From the NCBI GenBank assembly GCA_020638495.1, contig JACKIN010000019.1, forward strand, positions 1 to 59,698: 59,698 bases of DNA. The letters are read 5' to 3'. The position numbers and the translations under genes were made by a program. The stretch comes from Geminicoccaceae bacterium (lineage in GTDB: Bacteria > Pseudomonadota > Alphaproteobacteria > Geminicoccales > Geminicoccaceae). The notes under the pieces were generated by a model. That model saw only the letters and a list, made by a program, of their open reading frames with translations. It did not search any database and had not been told where the DNA came from. Position 1 is the stretch's first letter, and each line of letters starts with the position of its first letter. Shown one piece after another: positions 43,548 through 51,065 of the stretch.

Positions 43548-44066
43548 ATGCGGAACGATCTCGCTCGCGGCTATTTCGCCATCGGCGCCGATGGCATCTC
43601 CAAGCCCATGAATCTCGGCAACCTCGTCCGTTCCGCGAACGCGTTCGGTGCCAGCTTCGTGTTTCTCGTCGGCGTCCGACAGTCCGTGCGGCAAATGAAG
43701 TCGGACACCTCGCATGCCGAACTGCAGGTGCCGGTCTATGACGTCCCGGACGTCGCCGCGTTGAGCCTGCCACGGGGCTGCCGGCTGGTCGGCGTCGAGC
43801 TGGTCGACCACGCCGTGGCCCTGCCGAGCTTCCGCCATCCGCTGCAGGCCGCGTACGTCTTCGGACCCGAGCGCGGCAGCCTGAGCGAGGGCATGCTGGC
43901 ACGCTGCGATCACGTGGTCCGCATCCCGACCCGGTTCTGCGTCAATGTCGCGGTCGCCGGCGCCATCGTCATGTATGACCGGATGGTGTCGCTCGGCCGC
44001 TTCGCCGAGCGGCCCGTGCGTTCCGGCGGGCCACCGGCAGGGCCCGGGACACCGGAAAGCCGATAG
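43548..44066 (+). CDS. SpoU/TrmH family RNA methyltransferase
   Basis: 172 aa from the ATG at 43548. SPOUT motifs are NLGNLVRSANAFGASFVFLV (motif 1), YVFGPERGSLSEGML (motif 2) and IPTRFCVNVAVAGAIVMYDR (motif 3). Probably methylates a ribose 2'-O in tRNA or rRNA. It lacks the N-terminal substrate-binding extension of RlmB, so it is the short form. The 77 nt to the next gene may hold that gene's promoter, but no good match is visible. Confidence 0.9.
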   Translation: MRNDLARGYFAIGADGISKPMNLGNLVRSANAFGASFVFLVGVRQSVRQMKSDTSHAELQVPVYDVPDVAALSLPRGCRLVGVELVDHAVALPSFRHPLQAAYVFGPERGSLSEGMLARCDHVVRIPTRFCVNVAVAGAIVMYDRMVSLGRFAERPVRSGGPPAGPGTPESR

Positions 44067-44143
44067 ACGCTATGCACTTCCGTGAACGGGCTGCGCGAGC
44101 TATGTAGCATGCGGAGTTCTGCTCAACGACCGCAAGGGAGCCC

Positions 44144-44656
44144 ATGTCCAGGCAATTCGTGATCGTCGCCGGTCTCCTGGCGCTGCTTTCGCTCGGTGGC
44201 GAGGCCTTTGCCCAATCCCCGCAATTCCTGGGCAATTTTCGCGACTGGTACCTCTATGCCTACGACGATTCCGGCGGCAAGACCTGCTACATCGCGAGCA
44301 AGCCGACCGAGGAGGAGGGCAACTACCGCCGCCGGGGGGCCGCCGCCGTGCTGGTCGCCCGCCTGCCGATCGCCGGTGCCGGAGAGCAGGTGAGCGTCCA
44401 GCCCGGCTACAGCTTCAAGCCGGGCAGCACGGTCGAGATCCGCATCGGCGGCAAGCGCTGGGACTTCTTCACCCAGGGCGAGCATGCCTGGGCGAACACC
44501 GACGACGAGGACAGGCAGGTGATCGCGGCCATGAAGGACGGCAGCGACATGACGGTGCGCGGGACGTCCACGCTCGACACCTTCTCGCTCGACACCTACT
44601 CGCTGCTCGGCTTCACCGCCGCCCTCGAGGCCCTGCGCGATGCCTGCCCCGGCTGA
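44144..44656 (+). CDS. Invasion-associated locus B (IalB) family protein
   Basis: 170 aa, periplasmic or secreted. A Sec signal (MSRQFVIVAGLLALLSLGGE, then AFA) is followed by FRDWYLYAYDDSGGKTCYIA, the IalB family opening with its first conserved Cys. The protein also ends with a Cys (ALRDACPG), probably forming a disulfide. In Bartonella IalB affects entry into erythrocytes; in free-living alphaproteobacteria its role is unclear. The end overlaps the rlmN start by 17 nt, so the two may be co-transcribed. The ATG is preceded by AAGGGAG. Confidence 0.88.
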   Translation: MSRQFVIVAGLLALLSLGGEAFAQSPQFLGNFRDWYLYAYDDSGGKTCYIASKPTEEEGNYRRRGAAAVLVARLPIAGAGEQVSVQPGYSFKPGSTVEIRIGGKRWDFFTQGEHAWANTDDEDRQVIAAMKDGSDMTVRGTSTLDTFSLDTYSLLGFTAALEALRDACPG

Positions 44657-45794
44657 TCCCCTGCCAGTCGCCGGCACCACCGCTGCACCGGCACCGAAGC
44701 CGCTGGCGGCGGACGGCCGGCCGAGCCTGATCGGCCTCGACCTCGCCTCGCTGACCGAGGTGATCGGGGCGTTGCAGGTGGTGCCCGAGCGGCAGGCGGC
44801 GCTGCGGGCACGCCAGCTCTTCCATTGGCTCTACCATCGGGGTGCTTGCGACTTCGCCTCGATGTCCACCCTGCCCAAGCCATTGCGGCAGGCGCTGGAC
44901 GATGGCTGGTCGGTCGCCCGGCCCGACATCGCGACCGCGCAGACGGCGGCCGATGGCACCCGCAAGTGGCTCCTGCGCTTCGCCGACGGCCAGGAGGTCG
45001 AGACCGTCTTCATTCCCGAGGACGACCGGGGTGCGCTCTGCATCTCGACCCAGGTCGGCTGCACCCTGACCTGCTCGTTCTGCCATACCGGCACCATGCC
45101 GCTGGTGCGCAATCTCGGCGTCGGCGAGATCACCGCGCAGCTCCTCGTGGCACGCGACGCGCTGGGCGAGTGGCCGACGGCGAAGGAGGGACGGCTCTTC
45201 ACCAACATCGTCGTGATGGGCATGGGCGAGCCGCTCTTCAACTACGACAACATCGCCGGTGCCCTGCGCCTCGCCATGGACGAGACGGGCCTCGCGATCT
45301 CCCGCCGCCGCATCACGCTCTCCACCTCAGGCGTCGTGCCCCGCATCGCCCAGTGCGGCCGGGAGCTCGAGGTCGGGCTTGCGGTGTCGCTGCATGCGGT
45401 GCGCGACGAGCTGCGCGACGAGCTGGTACCCCTGAACCGGAAATGGAACATCGCCGAGCTCCTGGAAGCCTGTCGGCAGTACCCGGCGCGGCGGCCGATC
45501 ACTTTCGAGTATGTCATGCTGCACGGCGTCAACGACAGCGACGCCGATGCCCGGGAGCTGGTCCGCCTGCTCGCCGGCCTCTCCGCCAAGGTCAACCTGA
45601 TCCCCTTCAACCCCTGGCCCGGGGCACCCTATGCGTGCTCCTCGAACAACCGGATCCGGGCCTTCGCCGCCATCGTCGAGGCGGCCGGCTATGCCTCGCC
45701 GGTGCGCACGCCGCGCGGCCGCGACATCCTCGCCGCCTGCGGGCAGCTGAAGACGGCGAGCGAGCGGCAGCGCCGGCAGCGGGTCGCCGCTTGA
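44640..45794 (+). CDS. rlmN: Dual-specificity RNA methyltransferase RlmN
   Basis: A 384-aa radical SAM enzyme that makes 2-methyladenosine in 23S rRNA (A2503) and tRNA. The cluster motif CTLTCSFC has C141, C145 and C148. The usual GEPLFNYDN (GMGEPL), the SLHAVRDELRDELVP segment and C-terminal Cys (AACGQL) needed for the methyl-carrier mechanism are present. The first 25 residues are Pro/Ala-rich and may not be conserved. It overlaps the IalB-like gene by 17 nt and precedes sppA by 28 nt. Confidence 0.97.
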   Translation: MPAPADPLPVAGTTAAPAPKPLAADGRPSLIGLDLASLTEVIGALQVVPERQAALRARQLFHWLYHRGACDFASMSTLPKPLRQALDDGWSVARPDIATAQTAADGTRKWLLRFADGQEVETVFIPEDDRGALCISTQVGCTLTCSFCHTGTMPLVRNLGVGEITAQLLVARDALGEWPTAKEGRLFTNIVVMGMGEPLFNYDNIAGALRLAMDETGLAISRRRITLSTSGVVPRIAQCGRELEVGLAVSLHAVRDELRDELVPLNRKWNIAELLEACRQYPARRPITFEYVMLHGVNDSDADARELVRLLAGLSAKVNLIPFNPWPGAPYACSSNNRIRAFAAIVEAAGYASPVRTPRGRDILAACGQLKTASERQRRQRVAA

Positions 45795-45822
45795 TCGTCG
45801 CGCGCTCCCCGCGGCACCATCC

Positions 45823-47541
45823 GTGAAGCGCCTGATCGTCGGATTCCTGGCGGTTGTCGGGGCTCTGGCGCTCGTCGTGCTGGTGGCCGCCATAGCAGGC
45901 GGCATCTGGTTCACCCGGCAGTTCACGGCCGGGCCCGAGCTGCCCGAGCGCATCGTCCTGACGCTCGACCTGGGCGAGCCTCTGGTCGAGACGGTGCCAG
46001 GCGACCCGCTGGCGACGATCGGCTTGGAGCAGCCGCTCGAGCTCGGCGAGATCGTGCTCGCCCTCGAGCGTGCTGCCGCCGACCCCCGGGTGCGCGGCCT
46101 CGTCGCCCGGCTCGACGCCACCGACCACGGCATGGCCGTCGCCCAGGAGCTGCGGGCGACGATCGACCGGTTCCGCGCCGGGGGGCGCTTCGCCCGGGCC
46201 TGGGCCGACAGCTTCGGCGAGCTCGGGCCAGGCAACGAGGGCTACTACATCGCCACGGCCTTCGACGAGATCCACTTGCAGCCGGGCGGCATGGTCGGCC
46301 TGACCGGGCTCCTGGCGGAGATTCCGTTCGTCCGCCCGCTGCTCGACCGGCTCGGCATCCAGGCCGAGGTGATCCGCCGGTCCGACTACAAGACCGCCTT
46401 CGACAGCCTGGTGGAGGACGGCCTCACCGCCGCCCATGCCGAGATGATGAACGACCTGCTCGACCAGATCTATGCCGCGCTGGTCGACGGCGTTGCCGCC
46501 TCGCGCGGCCTTGCGCCTGCCGAGGTCGAGCGGCTGATCGATGCCGGGCCCTTCACCGGCGAGGCGGCGCTCGCGGCCGGGCTCGTCGACGGCCTCGCCT
46601 TCCGTGACGAGGTGCTCGATCGGGCCCTCGCGGAGGCCGGCCCGGGCAGCGCGGCGGTCGGCCTCGCCGCCTATGCCAGGGCCGAGCCGGAGAGCGACGG
46701 CGAGCCGCCCGCCACGGTGGCGCTCATCGTGGCGCAGGGGACGATCCAGCGCGGCACGGCCGGCTTCGACGCCTTCATCGGCGCGGACGACCTGGCGGCA
46801 CAGCTCGCCGAGGCGCGCGACGACGACGCCATCGACGCGGTGGTGCTGCGTCTCGACACCGGCGGCGGCTCGGCGGTCGCGTCGGAGACCATCGGCCGCG
46901 AGGTCGAGCTCCTGCGCCAGGCCGGCAAGCCGATCGTCGTCTCGATGGGCAATGCCGCGGCCTCGGGCGGCTACTGGATCGCGATGGGGGCCTCGCACAT
47001 CGTGGCGGAGCCGGCGACGCTCACCGGCTCCATCGGCGTGATCGCCGGCAAGCCCGTGCTGGCCGGGCTCTGGGAGCAGCTCGGCGTCAACTGGGCGACC
47101 CTGCAGCGCGGCGAGAACGCCGGCTACCTGTCGCTGAACCGGCCCTTCGACGCGCTGGCGCGCGAGCGCCTGGAGCGCGCGGTGGGCGCCCTCTACGAGC
47201 GCTTCAAGGCCGGCGTCGCCGAGGGGCGCGGCCTCCCGCCGAATTCGGTCGAGGCGCTGGCCCAGGGCCGCGTCTGGCTCGGATCCGAGGCCGTCGGGCT
47301 CGGGCTGGTCGACGAGCTGGGCGGCATCCTCGAGGCGCGCGCGGCCGCGGCACGCCTGCTCGAGCTGCCGGCCGGCAGCATCCCGCATCTCCAGCGCTAC
47401 CCCGAGCCACCCTCGACCTTCGAGCGGCTGCGCGAGCTCTTCGACCAGCCATCCCTCCCGGGCCTCGCGTCCCTGATCGCCCTCTGGCACGGGGCGCTCC
47501 TGCCCGGCACCGCCGAGATCACGCTGCCGCGCTTCCGCTGA
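45823..47541 (+). CDS. sppA: Signal peptide peptidase SppA, 67-kDa type
   Basis: 572 aa, GTG start. One N-terminal transmembrane helix (about 5-30) anchors two tandem S49 domains. Catalytic Lys is K190 in RRSDYKTAFD and catalytic Ser is S381 in NAAASGGYW, the same split Ser/Lys arrangement as E. coli SppA. The first domain lacks the Ser and the second supplies it. It degrades cleaved signal peptides in the inner membrane. It lies 28 nt after rlmN and is the last gene before the repeat and IS region. Confidence 0.96.
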   Translation: MKRLIVGFLAVVGALALVVLVAAIAGGIWFTRQFTAGPELPERIVLTLDLGEPLVETVPGDPLATIGLEQPLELGEIVLALERAAADPRVRGLVARLDATDHGMAVAQELRATIDRFRAGGRFARAWADSFGELGPGNEGYYIATAFDEIHLQPGGMVGLTGLLAEIPFVRPLLDRLGIQAEVIRRSDYKTAFDSLVEDGLTAAHAEMMNDLLDQIYAALVDGVAASRGLAPAEVERLIDAGPFTGEAALAAGLVDGLAFRDEVLDRALAEAGPGSAAVGLAAYARAEPESDGEPPATVALIVAQGTIQRGTAGFDAFIGADDLAAQLAEARDDDAIDAVVLRLDTGGGSAVASETIGREVELLRQAGKPIVVSMGNAAASGGYWIAMGASHIVAEPATLTGSIGVIAGKPVLAGLWEQLGVNWATLQRGENAGYLSLNRPFDALARERLERAVGALYERFKAGVAEGRGLPPNSVEALAQGRVWLGSEAVGLGLVDELGGILEARAAAARLLELPAGSIPHLQRYPEPPSTFERLRELFDQPSLPGLASLIALWHGALLPGTAEITLPRFR

Positions 47542-47690
47542 TTCCTTTCATAATAGGATTTATAGCCTATGAGCGCCGCGGGGTCAAGCGCGCCTGCGGG
47601 TTTGTCCGGCAAAACAGGGTCGGCCGGCTCGGATTCGAGCGGAAAGGCAGATTTCCGGCGGCCCGGGGGTCGCGAACGAACCCGCGAGAC

Positions 47691-47737
47691 CGACGAACGA
47701 ACCCGGGAAACGCCACTTTCGGCGGGTTCGTTCGTCG
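47691..47737. repeat. 15-bp perfect inverted repeat
   Basis: CGACGAACGAACCCG (47691-47705) and CGGGTTCGTTCGTCG (47723-47737) are exact reverse complements around a 17-nt loop. A related left arm (GAACGAACCCG at about 47674) and a related right arm (GGTTCGCTCGTCGAG at about 47746) lie on either side, so arms have been duplicated. Confidence 0.8.
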
Positions 47738-47763
47738 ATTCCTCCGGTTCGCTCGTCGAGTGC

Positions 47764-47909
47764 TGTCGCGGAATCTGCGACATCTGGCCCGAGCTGTCGC
47801 GGAATCTGCGACATCACGAATGCTTATGTCGCAGAATTTGCGACAGTCGGGCCTCGCCTGTCGCGGATTCCGCGACAACCCGGGCGGTGGTGTCGCAGAT
47901 TCCGCGACA
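47764..47909. repeat. Array of five 19-bp palindromes at 31-32 bp spacing
   Basis: Copies at 47764-47782, 47795-47813, 47827-47845, 47859-47877 and 47891-47909, consensus TGTCGCRGAWTYYGCGACA. Outer arms TGTCGC/GCGACA are identical in all five. Copies 1 and 2 are identical, and copy 5 is the exact reverse complement of copy 1. Start-to-start spacings are 31, 32, 32 and 32 nt, and the 12-13 nt between copies are unrelated. That is about three helical turns, so all copies face one side of the DNA. Function unknown: operator array or repeat element. Confidence 0.85.
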
Positions 47910-48052
47910 GTTTGCCGGGCGGTGGGATCGTTTGCGGGCCTGGCGGCGGCCCTCGACTGTTCGGGCGTCGCCGGTCATAACGATTCGTGATAGTGCCCGG
48001 GGCGACGGGAAGGGGCGTTGCGGGCTACGCCCTGAGGTTAAAGTGGTCTCGT

Positions 48053-49510
48053 GAGGCAGTTGCAAAACTCCGGATGAACTTTGCTTTGCCGTCACGGAAT
48101 ATTCTTTGGTTTGAGCACCAATTGACGCCGGCCTGTCGGCATGGCGGTGGGAATTCAGGCGGGAGTACGGTTTTCGCGAATTTCGGGCGAGCGGAAGCCG
48201 GCATCGAGTTGGTCGAGGACCATGGCTTTGACTTGTGTGCGGGCGGTCAGGTGACCAGTCGGATGAGCTGGTCGACGGTCAGTGCCAGGATGCCGAACAT
48301 CAGGTGGCACATGGCCTTGGTCGGACCGCGGACGCGGACATGGTTGCCGCCGAACTGATCCTTGAGCCGGCTGTTGACGCGCTCGCAGGAGGTTCGCTGC
48401 GCCAGCCGCCTGGCTTCGGCGGGCTTCCAGGCGATCTGCTCACGGGCTTTTTTCTCGTTGGCCCAGGCGTCTTTGGCCGCCTTGCTGCGGGGGACCGGGT
48501 CGATGACCGGGACATGGCCGAGGCTGCGGCTGTGGTCGTGGATCTCCCGCACATCGTAGGCGCTGTCCATCAGGTCGTAGAGGTTGGTGACGCGCCGCGC
48601 CGTCATCACCGCCAGCGGGATGGCGGCCTGACTGTCGTGGACATGCGCGCCGGTGAGCAGGCAGCTGACCGGGATGTCGCCGTCGGCCACATCGATATGC
48701 AGGCGGTAGCCGCGCCAGAATTCCTTATAGCCCTTGGCGTTCTTGCGGTTGCCGATGGAGCAGGCGCGCGGCAGGTCGGCGAGCCTCGCCTCGAGGCTCA
48801 TGCCGGGCTGCGTCGCCAGCCGGCGCACGGGTTTCTCGACGATCTCGCCCTTGCGTGGCCGGCCGCGTCCCCGACGCTTTTCCGGCTGCTTCGGGGCAGC
48901 GGCCAGGGGCGGCCGCTCGCGCGCCGCGATCGCCGTGCCGTCGCGTGAGACGTGGCCGATCAGGCAGCCACCCAGCCGCTCCTCGACCAGCGCCGCGTGC
49001 GCCCGCTCCGGCAGGCAGCTCGCCGCGAACGCGGCAAACGCCCGGCTGAAGGTCGCCTCGCTCGGCACCTGGGAGGCCCGCTCCCAGCCGCAAATCCGCC
49101 GCAGAGCCTTGTCCACGAGCAGGCGCTCGCGCAGCATCACGGTCATCGGCAGATCGAGCACCGCCTTGGCCAGGAACGCCCGCGCCAGCGCCGCCCGGCA
49201 GGCCGGCGGCCGGCCCAGCCAGTGGCCGAGAGCTGGCAGAAAGCTCTCGATCCGGGCAAGCTCCAGAGCCGTCACGAGCAGCCGATGGCGCGGACCGAGC
49301 GGCCCGACATGCTCCTCCAGCCAGGGGAAAAGCTCACCTTGGACACGCCGCCAATGCTCGGATAGGCTCCCGTCCAGTGGCATCGTCCATCCCTTCCGGT
49401 TGGTTTCTGTCTTGACAACATCAACCTATCGGATGGAGCTGGGCGATGCCACGCTTCACCTCTCAAATACCGAGCAATTCCGCCCCTTCAGGGCGTTTTG
49501 CAACTGCCTC
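48053..49510. mobile_element. Complete insertion sequence, 1458 bp, DDE transposase
   Basis: Ends are exact 16-bp inverted repeats, GAGGCAGTTGCAAAAC at 48053-48068 and its complement at 49495-49510, with a few further matches inside. A single transposase gene on the minus strand fills most of it. The flanks read TCGT on both sides (48049-48052 and 49511-49514), a possible 4-bp target duplication; if the repeat is taken one base shorter the flanking repeat becomes CTCGTG (6 bp). The intact frame and ends suggest a recent insertion. Confidence 0.9.
48247..49383 (-). CDS. IS transposase (IS4/IS5-like DDE family)
   Basis: 378 aa, full length. The N-terminal part (HWRRVQGELFPWLEEHVGPL) and Arg/Lys-rich linker (RRGRGRPRKGE) precede the catalytic core. 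Acidic residues are seen in RDGTAIAARE (first D), LMDSAYDVREI (second D) and CERVNSRLKDQFGG (E, in the Y/R-x3-E-x6-K-like block). The ATG follows an AAGGGA site. About 190 nt lie between its stop and the left end of the element. I cannot place it in a named IS group with certainty. Confidence 0.9.
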   Translation of the reverse strand: MPLDGSLSEHWRRVQGELFPWLEEHVGPLGPRHRLLVTALELARIESFLPALGHWLGRPPACRAALARAFLAKAVLDLPMTVMLRERLLVDKALRRICGWERASQVPSEATFSRAFAAFAASCLPERAHAALVEERLGGCLIGHVSRDGTAIAARERPPLAAAPKQPEKRRGRGRPRKGEIVEKPVRRLATQPGMSLEARLADLPRACSIGNRKNAKGYKEFWRGYRLHIDVADGDIPVSCLLTGAHVHDSQAAIPLAVMTARRVTNLYDLMDSAYDVREIHDHSRSLGHVPVIDPVPRSKAAKDAWANEKKAREQIAWKPAEARRLAQRTSCERVNSRLKDQFGGNHVRVRGPTKAMCHLMFGILALTVDQLIRLVT

Positions 49511-49545
49511 TCGTGTCCCTGAGTTCCCCCTCGTGTCCCTGAGTT
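49511..49545. repeat. Direct repeat TCGTGTCCCTGAGTT, two copies
   Basis: Identical 15-bp copies at 49511-49525 and 49531-49545, 20 bp apart, directly at the right end of the IS. The 9-bp core TCGTGTCCC appears twice more at 49821 and 49842. Confidence 0.7.
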
Positions 49546-49548
49546 TCC

Positions 49549-49635
49549 CGAGGCCTTGCGCAGGATCTCGTTGGCCGGGCGCAGCTCGCGAACCTCACGC
49601 TCCAACGCCTTCAGCCGAGCCCGCTCGTCAGTGGT
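49549..49635 (-). pseudogene. IS3-family OrfA remnant
   Basis: The minus strand encodes TTDERARLKALEREVRELRP followed by ANEILRKAS, the C-terminal leucine-zipper part of an IS3-family OrfA. Both ends of the protein are missing. It overlaps the IS110-like remnant in another frame. Confidence 0.7.
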
Positions 49636-49721
49636 CGCGCAGTCCCGCAGACCTGAAAGCTGCCTTTCGCCAGATCAATCGCCAGTAGACCGATCTGACT
49701 GGTCGTCTTCGTGCCCTCCAC
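49611..49721 (-). pseudogene. IS110-family transposase N-terminal remnant
   Basis: From GTG at 49721: TKTTSQIGLLAIDLAKGSFQ then VCGTARPLTSGLG and a stop. The LAIDLAKGSFQ block is the N-terminal DEDD motif region of IS110-type transposases. Only 36 codons survive, and the end merges with the IS3 remnant, so two old elements were joined by deletion or insertion. Confidence 0.6.
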
Positions 49722-49817
49722 ATGGTTCGTCCGGAACCGTCATGGCATAAGAGATGCCGCTCGGTGGGGGCATCCACTGCATCAGTTCAGAACCGACTTT
49801 TCAGAGGGGTTAAACTC

Positions 49818-49859
49818 AGTTCGTGTCCCGACTTTTCCAGTTCGTGTCCCGACTTTTCC
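49818..49859. repeat. 21-bp exact tandem duplication
   Basis: Two identical 21-bp units (49818-49838 and 49839-49859) starting AGTTCGTGTCCCGACTTTTC, followed by a partial third (CCGACTTTTCCA, 49861-49872). The rest of 49722-49940 has no gene. Confidence 0.85.
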
Positions 49860-49940
49860 ACCGACTTTTCCAAAGGTCAGGCGCGTCCGGCGCCGCTGCG
49901 ACCGGAGTGTCCCGAGGAGAGCCAATGCCCGGGCAGGCTC

Positions 49941-51065
49941 CTAGTCGGTGGACGGCAGCAGGAACTCGCGGCCGAGCTTGACGCGGGGCTCGCCGTCATA
50001 GGCGATCACGTCGGCGGTGGCATAGGTCTCGCCCCAGATCTCGGGCAGGTAGGAGCCGGTGCCGATGACGTCGATGGGTGCCCGCACGCTCGCCATCAGC
50101 TTGCACTTGGACGGGCTGAAGCCCGAGCTGGCGATGATCTTGACCTCGGGGAAGCCGGCCGCGTCGAGCGATTCGCGCATGTGGTAGATGGCGGCGGCGG
50201 AAACCCCGGTGCCGGTCAGCCAGCGGAGCTCGTCGTGGGTGCGATAGGTGCGGATCGCCTCGGGCACGTGCCGGTCGAGCACGGCATAGGATTTCGCCGT
50301 GTCCAGCTGCTCGACGAAGCGGCCGCCATGGGTGTCGAGGCGGACGCCGAGGCGGCCGGTCGGGGCGAGGTCGGGGAAGGCCGCGCAGACGTCGAGCGCA
50401 TCGCTGATCTCGCGGCCGAAATAGTCGACCAGCACATAGAGCGGGTCGTCGGGGAAGGTGGCATGGAACATGCGCGCCGCCTCGACCGTGCTCCTGGCGT
50501 AGCCGATGAGCGCGTGCGGCATGGTGCCGAGGCCGTGGCTCTGGCCGAAAAAATGGGCGGTGGCGTCGGTGGCGTTGCCGATGAAGCCTTTCGCGGCACT
50601 CTCGCGCCGGGCCCGGGCCGAGCCGACGCTCGCCGCATAGGCCATCATCTCGGCCATCTCGGCACCGGCGCAATGCCGCGCGTCCATGGCGAGAAAGCCC
50701 ACGTAGGGCAGGTCGGTGCACATGGTCCAGGCGTTGAAGGCGGCGACGCAGGCGGGGCCGAGCTTCTGCAGGAACATGGTCTCGAGGTCGACGAGATGGC
50801 GGAACGGCCCGTGCAGATAGAGCATGGGCTCGCCGGCGCCGACCCAGCCGCCTTCCGGAAAGCGCTCCTCGATGGTGATGTCGGCCGCGCGCTCGGCCGC
50901 CACCTCCCGCAGCCAGTCGACCGCCAGCCGGTGCGTGCAGAGCACCGGCCGGCGCATGAAGACCGCGTAGGTCACCCGGCAGTCGCCGAACCGCTCGACG
51001 ATGCGCCGCGTCTTGTCGAAATACTTGTCGGTGTAGCGGGCGACCTCGGCGTTGGTCGGCGTCAT
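49941..51065 (-). CDS. pncB: Nicotinate phosphoribosyltransferase
   Basis: 374 aa. It starts YTDKYFDKTRRIVERFGDCR and has the NAPRTase-type FMRRPVLCT segment, the active-site region GNATDATAHFFGQSHGLGTM, then VRLDTHGG and the C-terminal GTGSYLPEIWGETYATADVI. The family makes nicotinate mononucleotide from nicotinate and PRPP (NAD salvage). The frame extends far upstream, but the ATG at 51065 overlaps the DAHP synthase stop by 4 nt and gives a normal N-terminus. Some distant members act on other bases, so the exact substrate is likely but not proven. Confidence 0.87.
   Translation of the reverse strand: MTPTNAEVARYTDKYFDKTRRIVERFGDCRVTYAVFMRRPVLCTHRLAVDWLREVAAERAADITIEERFPEGGWVGAGEPMLYLHGPFRHLVDLETMFLQKLGPACVAAFNAWTMCTDLPYVGFLAMDARHCAGAEMAEMMAYAASVGSARARRESAAKGFIGNATDATAHFFGQSHGLGTMPHALIGYARSTVEAARMFHATFPDDPLYVLVDYFGREISDALDVCAAFPDLAPTGRLGVRLDTHGGRFVEQLDTAKSYAVLDRHVPEAIRTYRTHDELRWLTGTGVSAAAIYHMRESLDAAGFPEVKIIASSGFSPSKCKLMASVRAPIDVIGTGSYLPEIWGETYATADVIAYDGEPRVKLGREFLLPSTD

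Larger units (their letters stand above)
47542..48052. other. Repeat-rich intergenic region between sppA and the IS element
   Basis: 511 nt. It begins with an AT-rich stretch (ATAATAGGATTTATAGCC), then holds the 15-bp inverted repeat and the palindrome array listed separately. Open frames exist in all phases but have repeat-driven compositions (ERTRET and ICD/SRN repeats) and no start context, so I see no gene here. Confidence 0.7.

Noticed and set aside
45607..47490. Long open frame antisense to sppA
   Set aside because: A shadow of the GC-rich third codon positions of sppA; no family features. The same applies to long frames opposite mttB, guaA, larA and lon.
47764..47909. CRISPR array
   Set aside because: Repeats are 19 bp and fully palindromic, spacers are only 12-13 nt, orientation varies and no cas gene is near.
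47569..48054. Protein-coding gene of about 161 codons interrupted by the IS
   Set aside because: Composition is driven by the repeats, there is no start context, and the stop is created at the IS junction.
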